DNA of 64,000 nucleotides. It comes from Pararobbsia silviterrae. Its GTDB lineage: Bacteria > Pseudomonadota > Gammaproteobacteria > Burkholderiales > Burkholderiaceae. Position 1 is the first letter of the stretch; each line of letters opens with the position of its first letter. The stretch covers positions 161,018-225,017 of the forward strand of contig NZ_RBZU01000012.1 of the NCBI RefSeq assembly GCF_003628125.1, in the 5' to 3' direction. The notes under the pieces were generated by a model. The model did no database searches and had not been told where the DNA came from. It saw only the letters and a list, made by a program, of their open reading frames with translations. Shown here piece by piece: positions 1-7,260 of the stretch. The translations under genes were made by a program, and so were the position numbers.

Positions 1-376
1 GATTTTGTCTCGCAATGACGGCACTGCGCGCGGAGGGCTGCGGCGAAAGTTAAACGGTTTCGCAGAGACCGAGCACCGATTGGGGGCTGTGATCTGCGGA
101 CACGCAAGGGACTTACTTAGTTAAGGACGTTGATGTACTTTGACAGGTGAACGGCGGGGGAGAGGATAAAAAATCCTTAACGATCGAAGGCGATCGGATA
201 CCTTGTCGTACTCGAACGGCTGGCCGTCTATTGAGCCCATGCAATCGGTGCGAGCGGGCTGGCTGAACAGGTGTAGAAGACCGAGTTCGGCCAGGAGGGG
301 ACATCCACGAGAGTCCGCATTGGAGCAGCATAGTGCTTTCACTAACTTTCTCGCGGGTCGCGGAGATCGCTGCAAA
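1..376. other. No gene recognised; contains a decayed dispersed repeat
   Basis: I see no convincing gene here. Short frames exist on both strands but none has a recognisable protein pattern or ribosome-binding site. Positions 281-330 hold a degenerate copy of a dispersed sequence that begins with the 17-mer CCGAGTTCGGCCAGGAG, which occurs again near 45220 followed by a similar CACGA-type sequence. The stretch looks like decayed intergenic DNA. Confidence 0.5.
281..330 (+). repeat. Degenerate dispersed repeat, copy 1 of pair A
   Basis: This stretch shares the 17-base word CCGAGTTCGGCCAGGAG with 45220-45236, and both copies continue with a loosely related region containing CACGA. It lies outside recognisable genes, like its partner. 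Similar vestigial repeats scattered between genes are common in Burkholderiales chromosomes, but that link is from general knowledge and was not tested by a search. Confidence 0.4.
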
Positions 377-823
377 TCAATCGTTGTTGTGCCCTGGACT
401 TCGGACTGGATACTCGGCCAGAAGCTCCCGGCATTGCAGGATGATTGCGGGCAAGAACGTCTGGTCAATCGATCCCTTGAACTCATGCGCCTCCGCCATG
501 TGGTCGGGCGTGATATGAATCTCCACGTCAATGCGCCCACCTGTGCTTGCAGTCAGCGTGGCTGCGAGATTGGGCTCCATGCATTGGAGTTTGGCCGCAC
601 CGGACAGAGATTCGTAAAGGCGCTCGCATCCTTCCAACAAGCCCTCGACTTCACTCAAATGAACGATGGGACCCATCACTGAAACAGACGACCGAGAGGA
701 GTCGTATTGTGCTGTCACGTGCAACCAATTCCCATCCCAATAGTCCTCAGCCGCAGGGAATTGACGGCGATGAACCCAAAGTTTCAATCCCGCAATCTGC
801 AAGGTGGGTTGGTCTAGATTCAT
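377..823 (-). CDS. WapI-family immunity-like protein
   Basis: This 148-aa protein resembles the small cytoplasmic immunity proteins annotated as WapI family, which neutralise contact-dependent or secreted toxins. Supporting features are an early Asp-Tyr-Trp-Asp-Gly-Asn-Trp-Leu stretch (about residues 18-25), a central helix-rich segment, an Ala-Lys-Leu-Gln-Cys-Met-Glu-Pro segment before a beta strand, and a late Ser-Ile-Asp-Gln-Thr-Phe-Leu followed by a Tyr-Pro-Val tail. The Met at 823 starts the conserved part; the open frame runs upstream to 1021 but that extension looks like low-complexity readthrough. No Shine-Dalgarno is obvious. No toxin gene lies in the window, so it is either an orphan immunity gene or a family member with another role. 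The assignment rests on pattern memory only. Confidence 0.5.
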   Translation of the reverse strand: MNLDQPTLQIAGLKLWVHRRQFPAAEDYWDGNWLHVTAQYDSSRSSVSVMGPIVHLSEVEGLLEGCERLYESLSGAAKLQCMEPNLAATLTASTGGRIDVEIHITPDHMAEAHEFKGSIDQTFLPAIILQCRELLAEYPVRSPGHNND

Positions 824-1183
824 GTCGGTTTGCGCGTGTATCCCGTGGCATTCAGATGGTGTGTTCCTCGCGGGATAGAGACGCGAGTATATAGGTGCGT
901 ACTTCGCGCGCGCGAAGGGCCGATTTCGGGCAATCGACCTTGCACCAGCGACCGACCGCTCGGGGTCGAACTCGGTCGGCCATCGAGCTGCCGAGTTTGA
1001 CCGAGAGGCGCTTGCCCTCAAGCACGCTGCAATCGCCTTTCAAGCGAAAAACGACGCTCATCGATGGCGTGTGCGGCACCTCATAGGCCAATGAACCCCC
1101 CTTCTTTCAACGGACGAGCGACATGCTCACTCCGGTTCGCAAAGACCATCGGCACCGAGATCGAAGGAGGCATCGCAACACGA
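824..1183. other. Intergenic stretch, no confident gene
   Basis: About 360 bp between the immunity-like gene and the 3' end of the LysR gene. A minus-strand frame of 79 codons (852-1091) is open and has some normal-looking composition, but it matches no family I know and has no clear ribosome-binding site. I treat it as unassigned. Confidence 0.4.
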
Positions 1184-2068
1184 CTAGACGCGCTTGTTCG
1201 GCAGAGACTCGAGGCCGGGATGGTCCGCCACGATCTTCGCGATGAAGTCCATCACGGCGCGCACAGGCGGCGTGCGGCGAAGATCACGATGGACTGCGAT
1301 CCAGATGTCGCACGAGAACGGCTCGGCGTCGGGTGCGACCCGTTGCAGTCTGGCGTCGGTATCGCCGATGAAGACGGGCAGGCCGGCGACCCCGGCGCCT
1401 GCCTGGGCGGCCGTCAGATGACCATTGACGTCGTTGATTTCGCAGGCGGATGCGCGCTCACCTTGAAAACGCGCTAACCATTGCCGCCGCGGCACATCCG
1501 CAAAACCCTCGTTGTACGTGATGAATTCCCACGCCGGCGGATGGTGGAGATGAATGTATTGCCGGCTCGCATAGAGACCGAACGGCATGCGCCCGATCTT
1601 GCGCACGACACTCGATGGTTCCTCCGGCCTGGAGAGTCGGAGGATCACATCGGCCTCGCGTCGTGCGAGTGACACCTTGCGCGTCTCGCTGGAAACCGAT
1701 ATCCGCACCGCCGGGTTTTGCTGGCGAAAGCTGGCCAGACGTCCGGCCAAAAAATTTGCGACCAGAACCGGCGGGGCGCTGAGCGTGACCGTGCCGCTCA
1801 AGGGCGAGCGGCTTGCGTCGATCAAGCGCTCGATGGCATACGCGCTCTCTTCCATGCCTTGCGCGAGTTCGACCACGCGCTGCCCGATGGGCGTCAATCT
1901 GCACGCTCGGGGCAGGCGTTCCAACAGACGGACCTCGACCTGTTCTTCCAGGCCGGCCAGACGCCGGCTCACCGTCGCGTGATCCACGCCGAGATGGCGC
2001 GCGGCGCCCGATAGCGATCCGGTATGCGCGACCGCCAGCAGGTAACGAAGATTTTCCCAGTCGATCAT
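1184..2068 (-). CDS. LysR-family transcriptional regulator
   Basis: A 294-aa LysR regulator. The N-terminal winged helix-turn-helix covers about residues 4-62 (Trp-Glu-Asn-Leu-Arg-Tyr-Leu-Leu start, then Gly-Ala-Ala-Arg-His-Leu-Gly-Val with Ser-Arg-Arg-Leu recognition helix). It is followed by a linker helix and a periplasmic-binding-like effector domain. The Met at 2068 gives the usual LysR start; the longer open frame to 2206 would add 46 unusual residues and overlap the divergent gene. It is transcribed away from the membrane-protein gene at 2170 across a 101-bp intergenic region, the classic LysR layout, so that gene is its most likely target. The effector is unknown. Confidence 0.9.
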   Translation of the reverse strand: MIDWENLRYLLAVAHTGSLSGAARHLGVDHATVSRRLAGLEEQVEVRLLERLPRACRLTPIGQRVVELAQGMEESAYAIERLIDASRSPLSGTVTLSAPPVLVANFLAGRLASFRQQNPAVRISVSSETRKVSLARREADVILRLSRPEEPSSVVRKIGRMPFGLYASRQYIHLHHPPAWEFITYNEGFADVPRRQWLARFQGERASACEINDVNGHLTAAQAGAGVAGLPVFIGDTDARLQRVAPDAEPFSCDIWIAVHRDLRRTPPVRAVMDFIAKIVADHPGLESLPNKRV

Positions 2069-2169
2069 CTGTGCGATTTTGCAGATAAGGTATGCAAGTT
2101 TGAGGATTTTCGCATGAAGGCCATTTCCATAGTATGGCGACCTCACGATCAGCTTTCCCTTGATTCCAG
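2069..2169. promoter_or_regulatory. Divergent LysR-type control region
   Basis: This 101-bp gap separates the LysR gene (minus) from the membrane-protein gene (plus), so it should hold both promoters. At 2092-2115 an ATGC...GCAT dyad with imperfect arms (ATGCAA against TTCGCAT) contains the T-N11-A geometry typical of LysR operators. The site is inferred from position and symmetry only. Confidence 0.35.
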
Positions 2170-3162
2170 ATGAGCTTGTCAACGCATGACGGACTTCGCG
2201 GCACACACGCCCCGGCGCTTTTCATCGGCGGGTCGCTGACGCTCTTCCTGCTGGGTGGGCTCGCGAAGATCGCGCTGATCACTGGCGTGCTGTATCTGCT
2301 GTTCCCTGAACTCGCTGCGCTCAGCTATGAGGTCTTTGTACAGCCGGCCGGTGCGTGGGCGCGCGCGCCGTTCATGCTGGCGGTCACGCCTGCCGTCACC
2401 GCGGCGATCGGCACCGGCCTCGCGCAGACCATGCGCTATGGCCTGACTTCGGTCGCGATCAGCATCGCCGCCGCCGTGCTGATCGTCAGATTGATGCGCT
2501 CGCCGATTGCGCCGGCCGTTTCAGCGGGCTTTCTGCCGATGGTGTTCGGCATCACGAGCGGGTGGTATCCGGTATCGATTGCTGTGGTCACCTGCGCGCT
2601 CGCGATCGCATCGTTGATCCATCGGCGTGCGCGGGGCGCGATCGCGGCAGGGCCGACCGAGGCAACGCACGCTGCGTCGAAGTTCGCCGGCATCGCGCCG
2701 CCGGTTCGCCCCGAAGTCTGGTTGCCGGTCTTCGCTGCGTTTCTGCTGCTCGCGTATGGGCTCGCCACGGTCACGGGCTTGCGGCTGGTTCTGTTCCCGC
2801 CGCTGGTGGTGATCGCGCTGGAGCTGTTCGCCCATGCAAACGCCCGCGCCTGGGCGAAGCGCCCGCTCGTCTTGCCGATCGTCTGCACGATTGCGGCGAG
2901 CGCGGGTGTCGCCATGCTGTCGCTGTTCGGGCTCGGCACAGTGTCCGTCGTCACGTCGTTGCTGATCGTCATGGTGACGATGCGCGTCCTGCGCCTGCAC
3001 TTTCCGCCCGCGCTGGCCATCAGCCTTCTGCCGCAGATGCTTGCGCATCCGGACTGGCATCTGGTGCCGGCGGTGCTGATCGGAACCACGACGCTGGTGG
3101 CGGTGTTTCTGCTTGCGCGGCCGCTGTTGCGCGCGCCGCGAGACGCGATGGAAGCCTGCTGA
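2170..3162 (+). CDS. Polytopic inner-membrane protein, possibly HPP-like
   Basis: A 330-aa hydrophobic protein with about eight to ten predicted membrane spans and few charged residues except a central polar loop (about residues 150-180). The second half has a Phe-Pro-Pro-Leu-Val-Val-Ile-Ala pattern and a terminal segment with Pro-Pro-Ala-Leu-Ala-Ile-Ser-Leu-Leu-Pro. These resemble HPP-type integral membrane proteins, some of which are linked to nitrite transport, but the match is weak. It is divergent from a LysR gene, so expression is probably effector-controlled. Function is not established. The start at 2170 lacks a strong ribosome-binding site. Confidence 0.55.
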   Translation: MSLSTHDGLRGTHAPALFIGGSLTLFLLGGLAKIALITGVLYLLFPELAALSYEVFVQPAGAWARAPFMLAVTPAVTAAIGTGLAQTMRYGLTSVAISIAAAVLIVRLMRSPIAPAVSAGFLPMVFGITSGWYPVSIAVVTCALAIASLIHRRARGAIAAGPTEATHAASKFAGIAPPVRPEVWLPVFAAFLLLAYGLATVTGLRLVLFPPLVVIALELFAHANARAWAKRPLVLPIVCTIAASAGVAMLSLFGLGTVSVVTSLLIVMVTMRVLRLHFPPALAISLLPQMLAHPDWHLVPAVLIGTTTLVAVFLLARPLLRAPRDAMEAC

Positions 3163-3261
3163 TCGCCGTCATGAAGTGAGGGACTCAGAGGCGCGTGTTC
3201 AACGCGTCGTTCGCAATATCGAGTCACCGTTATCGACGCATTTTCAATCGAGGCAAGCATC

Positions 3262-4014
3262 ATGAACCGACGGCATTTCATCGGCGCGCTCGTGGCAAGC
3301 GCTGCCGCGGGCTCAGTCAAAGCCGCGCCTGTATCGGCCGCAACGCACGGAATCAAGGCCGTGGCGTTCGACGGTATCGCATTGTTCGACCCGAGACCGA
3401 TTTTCGCGCTCACGGAGCAGATGTTTCCGCAGCGAGGGGCCGCACTCGTCGCCACATGGCGTGCACGGCAGTTCGACTACACGTGGTTGCGCACGATGAT
3501 CGGCCGCTACGTCGATTTCATGCAGGTGGCCGATGACGCATTGACCTTCGCCGCCGACGCGGAAAAGTTGGCGGTCACCACGCAGCAACGTCGGCAGTTG
3601 CTGGCCGGCTTCATGACGATGAAGGCGTGGCCCGACGTGGCGCCGGCTTTACGCACGCTCAAGCAGCGCGGCCTGGGTCTGGCACCGCTCACGGACTTCA
3701 GTCTGCCCATGCTCGACGCCGCGATCAGCAATTCGCAGCTCGACGGTGTGTTCGATCATCTGCTGTCGACCGATCTCGTGAAGGCCTATAAGCCCGATCC
3801 GCGTTCCTATCAGATGGGCATCGACGCGTTCGGTCTCTCACGCGAAGAGATTGCATTCGTCGCGTTCGGCGGGTGGGATGCGGCGGGAGCAAAGGCCTTT
3901 GGCTACCGTACCCTGTGGGCCAATCGTCTCAACATGCCGACCGAGCGCCTGGGCGTCGTGCCGGACAGGATTGCCCCGGATTTCATAGGGCTGCCCGAGT
4001 TCGTGCAGGGCTAG
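3262..4014 (+). CDS. Exported haloacid dehalogenase-like (HAD) protein with altered active site
   Basis: A 250-aa protein of the L-2-haloacid dehalogenase type. A twin-arginine-like N-terminus (MNRRHF, hydrophobic stretch, Ala-rich cleavage region near residues 20-28) suggests export, which is unusual for this normally cytoplasmic family. Family signatures remain: nucleophile Asp37 in Ala-Phe-Asp, Trp-Arg-Ala-Arg-Gln (the substrate Arg), Tyr-Thr-Trp-Leu-Arg, Tyr-Lys-Pro-Asp-Pro-Arg-Ser-Tyr, and Gly-Trp-Asp-Ala-Ala-Gly-Ala. The usual Asp-x-Tyr-Gly-Thr-Leu motif is one residue shorter (Asp-Gly-Ile-Ala-Leu). The Ser-Asn of motif II is Thr-Asp, and the Ser-Ser-Asn before Gly-Trp-Asp is Ala-Phe-Gly. 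Dehalogenation is therefore doubtful. It follows the membrane-protein gene by 99 bp on the same strand. Confidence 0.8.
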   Translation: MNRRHFIGALVASAAAGSVKAAPVSAATHGIKAVAFDGIALFDPRPIFALTEQMFPQRGAALVATWRARQFDYTWLRTMIGRYVDFMQVADDALTFAADAEKLAVTTQQRRQLLAGFMTMKAWPDVAPALRTLKQRGLGLAPLTDFSLPMLDAAISNSQLDGVFDHLLSTDLVKAYKPDPRSYQMGIDAFGLSREEIAFVAFGGWDAAGAKAFGYRTLWANRLNMPTERLGVVPDRIAPDFIGLPEFVQG

Positions 4015-4066
4015 CAAGATCGGCAGTATTCGGCTGTTGCTGCCGTGCGTACTCAGTGAGAAACCT

Positions 4067-4210
4067 GTGTTTCATCCATGCGCTCAAGCGCGTGCGTTGC
4101 TGCGCGGCGAGGTCGAAAAACTCGACATTCGGCTGCGCGAACTGAGTGAGACGCGAGTCGTCGTGAGCCTGCTCAAGTCGATCGACACCAACGAGACTTT
4201 GCCGCTCTGA
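4067..4210 (+). pseudogene. Possible remnant of a MerR-family regulator C-terminus
   Basis: The frame from 4022 to the TGA at 4210 reads like a coding tail: Cys-Ala-Gln-Ala-Arg-Ala-Leu-Leu, then an amphipathic helix with Glu-Lys-Leu-Asp-Ile-Arg-Leu-Arg-Glu-Leu. This resembles the C-terminal dimerisation coiled coil of MerR regulators. The only near-start codon is a GTG at 4067, leaving 47 residues and no DNA-binding domain. I read it as the surviving 3' end of a deleted regulator gene. A run of seven T follows at 4213-4219. An unrelated short gene is possible. Confidence 0.35.
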
Positions 4211-4313
4211 TATTTTTTTGCGTTTAAGTATTGAGGCACTGGTGTGCCCAGTGAAATCCGGTCTGCAATACGTGCTCGCCTGGCGACGCAATCCTTCGAA
4301 GAAGGAGGCAGTC

Positions 4314-4402
4314 ATGAAGCGCAAACGGTTCTCGGCCGGGCAGATCGCGGCGGACACCCTGGCAGGCGTCGACAGGGTTCCTGCGCAGAAACTCATTCTG
4401 GC
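4314..4402 (+). pseudogene. Remnant of IS3-family transposase orfA (5' end)
   Basis: A strong ribosome-binding site (AAGGAGG at 4302-4308) precedes an ATG whose first residues are Met-Lys-Arg-Lys-Arg-Phe-Ser-Ala-Gly-Gln-Ile. That is the typical N-terminus of IS3-family (IS407-like) OrfA, and the following residues keep the helix pattern up to Val-Pro-Ala-Gln-Lys-Leu-Ile. The similarity stops where the sequence runs into the 3' end of nadE on the opposite strand, so the rest of orfA and all of orfB are missing. Upstream sequence from about 4240 may be the left end of the element, but I cannot define its inverted repeat. Confidence 0.6.
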
Positions 4403-5247
4403 CAGTCGAACGGCGTGTAGGGCAAGACCCGCTTGTGCCGGGTCGCCTCATAGAAGCGCAGCACTGTGTCGTAAATCGTGTTGCTGACCGGTTTGCATTC
4501 TAGAAAATCGTCAATCGCGTCGTATGGAATCCCGTACGCATCCTCGTCTGGACGTTGCGGACGCAGCGTTTCCAGATCGGCAGTCGGCACCTTGCAAGCG
4601 ATGGCCTCGGTGACACCGAGCGCGATCGCCAATGCACGAACGCGTCGCTTATTCAAGCCTGCGAGCGGCAAAACGTCGGCGCCGCCATCGCCGAACTTTG
4701 TGAAAAATCCCATGACGGATTCCGCAGCGTGATCCGTGCCGATCACCACACCCCTATCCGCGCCTGCCATCGCGTACTGCGCGATCATTCGTTGGCGCGC
4801 CTTGATGTTGCCGTGAACGAAATCCCGATACGCGTCGCCAGCGAACACCATGCCGCTTGCAACCAGCGATGCCAGCATGGCATCGGCGGCAGGTTTGATA
4901 TCGACAATCAGCGTTCGATCGGCACGAATGAACCCGAGCGCCTGCTGTGCGTCCGCTTCGTCATGCTGAACACCATAGGGCAAACGTACGGCGATAAAAC
5001 GCGCGTCATAGCCGTTGGAGCGGAGACGTTCGACGGCAAGCTGCGCGAGCCGGCCCGACGTGGTCGAATCGACGCCACCACTGATGCCCAGCACATAACA
5101 GCTCAAACCGCTCTTGCGTAAATAGTCCGCGAGAAAGGCAACGCGCCGCTCGATTTCCTGTTGCACGTCAAAATGCTCCGCCACGTACAAGGCGTCGGCG
5201 ATCCGCCGTTGAACGCGAGTTCGGTCTATGGGGTCGGTGGGGTTCAT
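4393..5247 (-). CDS. nadE: NH3-dependent NAD+ synthetase
   Basis: A 284-aa cytosolic enzyme that amidates nicotinic acid adenine dinucleotide with ammonia and ATP, the last step of NAD biosynthesis. The P-loop Ser-Gly-Gly-Val-Asp-Ser lies at residues 56-61. Further landmarks are Arg-Leu-Pro-Tyr-Gly-Val-Gln, Val-His-Gly-Asn-Ile-Lys-Ala-Arg, Gly-Thr-Asp-His-Ala-Ala-Glu, and Phe-Thr-Lys-Phe-Gly-Asp-Gly-Gly-Ala-Asp. Length matches the short ammonia-dependent form (about 275 aa in E. coli), and no glutaminase domain is present. It stands alone; the adjacent insertion remnant reaches its stop codon without disrupting the last residues. Many Burkholderiales also carry a glutamine-dependent NadE elsewhere, so this copy may be accessory. 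Confidence 0.93.
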   Translation of the reverse strand: MNPTDPIDRTRVQRRIADALYVAEHFDVQQEIERRVAFLADYLRKSGLSCYVLGISGGVDSTTSGRLAQLAVERLRSNGYDARFIAVRLPYGVQHDEADAQQALGFIRADRTLIVDIKPAADAMLASLVASGMVFAGDAYRDFVHGNIKARQRMIAQYAMAGADRGVVIGTDHAAESVMGFFTKFGDGGADVLPLAGLNKRRVRALAIALGVTEAIACKVPTADLETLRPQRPDEDAYGIPYDAIDDFLECKPVSNTIYDTVLRFYEATRHKRVLPYTPFDWPE

Positions 5248-5356
5248 CGGTCGGTTCTCGTTAGCGCGTCGCTATGTCATGCAGCAGACAAAGAAACACC
5301 CGCGGAATATGCGTATGCCTTTGGCGTCATGCTAGCCGCCGGATCGCTGGTTTCGT

Positions 5357-6202
5357 TCATCCTTGGGTTTCATAAAGCAGGCCGTATTCCTTTCCCTTTC
5401 GGGTGATGCGTGCAAAACCGAGTTCGCCCAAGTGCATGCCGGCGATCAAAAGCCCGTCCGCACTGACACGATCCAGCAGCCGCAATCGTGTGGCGGCTGC
5501 CAGGGACGCGTCTTGGTCGAAGGCGATCGATACGTCGGGCCGCTGAATCTGGATGTGAGGAAAATGAACCACGTCCCCCCAGACCAGCAGTCCCCGATCA
5601 CGCGATTCCAGAACATAGCCGGTGTGCCCGTCCGTATGCCCAGGCAGCGGCATCGCGCTGATCCCGGGGAGTACTTGCCCGTCGTCAAAGGTACGCAATC
5701 TGTCGCGATAGGCGTCGAACGCCTGACGCGCGATCAGGAAGTTACCGCGTCCCCGTTCGCTGGCGCGAGCGAGATTGCCGTCGTCCTGCCAGAACCCGAT
5801 CTCTCGCCGATGCACAACGAGCTCCGCATTCGGGAACGCGACGTGTCCTGCGCGATTCACCAAGCCGCCTACGTGGTCGGGATGCGCGTGCGTGAGCAGG
5901 ATCGTGTCGATCGCGGACGGCTCGATACCGGCATGCCCCAGATTGACGTTCAGGCGGCCACCCCATTGCTTGAACCCTCCCGCCCCGCCGTCGATGAGCA
6001 CGGTGTGTCCCCCTCCGCGTACGACGTAGCAGTTGATATGCACGGCGTCGGGTTCCGTCTGCCCTCCATCGCGCTGCATCCTGGACGCGTCCGACGGATC
6101 AATGTTCGACAGGAAGTCGAGGCTGGCGGTGAGATAGCCATCGCTGATGGCGGTAATCGTGAAGTCCCCGACATGCTGGTCAGGAAAGGGAAGCGTGGGC
6201 AC
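5357..6202 (-). CDS. MBL-fold metallo-hydrolase
   Basis: A 281-aa metallo-beta-lactamase-fold hydrolase. The zinc motif Thr-His-Ala-His-Pro-Asp-His is at residues 104-110, followed by His189 in Leu-Pro-Gly-His-Thr, Asp210 in Trp-Gly-Asp, and a late His in Gly-Met-His-Leu-Gly-Glu. These would bind two metal ions. The architecture resembles AHL-lactonase-like and related lactonase/hydrolase clades, but the substrate cannot be told from sequence. A GTG start at 6202 follows GGAG by seven bases. It is the last gene of a three-gene minus-strand cluster (7093 to 5357), 18 bp downstream of the tautomerase-like gene. Confidence 0.85.
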   Translation of the reverse strand: MPTLPFPDQHVGDFTITAISDGYLTASLDFLSNIDPSDASRMQRDGGQTEPDAVHINCYVVRGGGHTVLIDGGAGGFKQWGGRLNVNLGHAGIEPSAIDTILLTHAHPDHVGGLVNRAGHVAFPNAELVVHRREIGFWQDDGNLARASERGRGNFLIARQAFDAYRDRLRTFDDGQVLPGISAMPLPGHTDGHTGYVLESRDRGLLVWGDVVHFPHIQIQRPDVSIAFDQDASLAAATRLRLLDRVSADGLLIAGMHLGELGFARITRKGKEYGLLYETQG

Positions 6203-6220
6203 CGTGTTTCTCCGAGCCGG

Positions 6221-6547
6221 CTAATTGCGGGCGTATAGGTTCGATGCGGCATAGCCGAAGCAACGGACGCGCGCGATGAGGCCGGTGCGATGCACGATCG
6301 CGTCGTCTAGGGCTTCGATGAACCGGTTCATGACGGCCGGCGTGCGAAACGGCTCGAGTCGGTACAGGATTTCCGCGAAGATCGGATGGCCGTGCCCATG
6401 CCGCACTTCCAGAAAAAGGACATGAACGTTCTTGAGCTCGGCATCAAGCACCTGCGTACAGAGCTCGATGCAGTCGCGCGAAAGCTCGGCAAGACGTTCC
6501 TCGGACGGCATCCGCGTCGCATCGATATGGAACGTGACGTTGGGCAT
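6221..6547 (-). CDS. Tautomerase-like small protein
   Basis: A 108-aa protein that starts Met-Pro-Asn-Val-Thr-Phe, leaving the Pro needed at position 1 of tautomerase-superfamily enzymes after Met removal. A helix with Ser-Glu-Glu-Arg-Leu-Ala-Glu-Leu and a central Val-His-Val-Leu-Phe-Leu-Glu-Val strand fit the beta-alpha-beta fold of 4-oxalocrotonate tautomerase or CHMI-type proteins. The similarity is weak, so function is tentative. It sits 3 bp downstream of the DUF4286-like gene and 18 bp upstream of the MBL hydrolase, so the three genes are almost surely one transcript. Its neighbours suggest a small ring-opening or lactone pathway, which is inference. Confidence 0.55.
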   Translation of the reverse strand: MPNVTFHIDATRMPSEERLAELSRDCIELCTQVLDAELKNVHVLFLEVRHGHGHPIFAEILYRLEPFRTPAVMNRFIEALDDAIVHRTGLIARVRCFGYAASNLYARN

Positions 6548-6550
6548 GGA

Positions 6551-7093
6551 CTAGTCTTGCGCAATCGAAACGGAACCGGCGCTCGTCAACTGCGCCGTCA
6601 TGGGCGAATACAGGTGCACGTCTTCGGAGAGCCCTTCGATATGCCGGGCGTGTTCGCGCGACAGCACGGCGAGCCAGCGACGCGCCGGAAACTGCTCCAG
6701 AGCGACGGCGTGCATGGCCTGCGGCTCAAGGTCCATTCGGATGAACGGATCGGGGCCGCTTGCGCAAAGCGCGAGGCATTGATCGCGGTTGACTGCTGGC
6801 GCAAGGCCGATGCCGCTATAGAGATTTCGATGCCAGTCGGTAATGTGCTGCTGCCACTTCGCGAAATTCCCGCCGCCTTTGCGGCGATATTCGTCGCCGG
6901 TCAGGACTTCGAGGCCGTCGACCGTGTGAATGGCCAGATAAGTAGGGCAACCGTCGCTGATCGCTTTGAATCGTTGTGACGTGTGAAACCCGGTGACCGA
7001 GATCAGGGCCGGCAGCTTTTCAAGGCTGTAGAAGCGGTTCCATTCGGCTTCTTCGGTGGGGTCGGTGAAGCTGCATTCCACGGTGTAAATCAT
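6551..7093 (-). CDS. DUF4286/EthD-like alpha-beta barrel protein
   Basis: A 180-aa protein whose N-terminal about 100 residues look like a dimeric alpha/beta barrel: Met-Ile-Tyr-Thr-Val-Glu-Cys-Ser-Phe-Thr-Asp, then Trp-Asn-Arg-Phe-Tyr-Ser-Leu-Glu-Lys-Leu-Pro, then Gly-Phe-His-Thr-Ser-Gln-Arg-Phe. Proteins with this pattern are usually annotated DUF4286 or EthD-related and often accompany catabolic genes. The last 80 residues are less typical and may form a second barrel half. It is the first gene of the three-gene operon and diverges from a LysR gene across 167 bp. No catalytic role is known to me. Confidence 0.55.
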   Translation of the reverse strand: MIYTVECSFTDPTEEAEWNRFYSLEKLPALISVTGFHTSQRFKAISDGCPTYLAIHTVDGLEVLTGDEYRRKGGGNFAKWQQHITDWHRNLYSGIGLAPAVNRDQCLALCASGPDPFIRMDLEPQAMHAVALEQFPARRWLAVLSREHARHIEGLSEDVHLYSPMTAQLTSAGSVSIAQD

Positions 7094-7260
7094 CAGATTG
7101 TCGTCGGGAAAGGATGCGGGTCCTTCCGCGAGCGCTCCATATTCATTGCAATAACGTCATGCTAGGCTCGCTTTTTTCTCGTATAAAACGAAATAAAGTC
7201 AGGTTTTAGTGACATTGACTCAAGCTGACAGCCAAACGCCTTCTGTTCGGAGAAACGCCC
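7094..7260. promoter_or_regulatory. Divergent promoter region of LysR gene and MBL operon
   Basis: A 167-bp gap between two divergently transcribed units. It contains an AT-rich segment (about 7170-7205) with TATAAAACGAAAT and a nearby T-rich run, which could supply promoters for either direction. Operator positions are not resolved by eye. Confidence 0.35.

Noticed and set aside
3983..4396. Minus-strand 137-codon frame across the nadE end
   Set aside because: The plus strand here carries recognisable MerR- and transposase-like remnants, and the minus frame has no family features.
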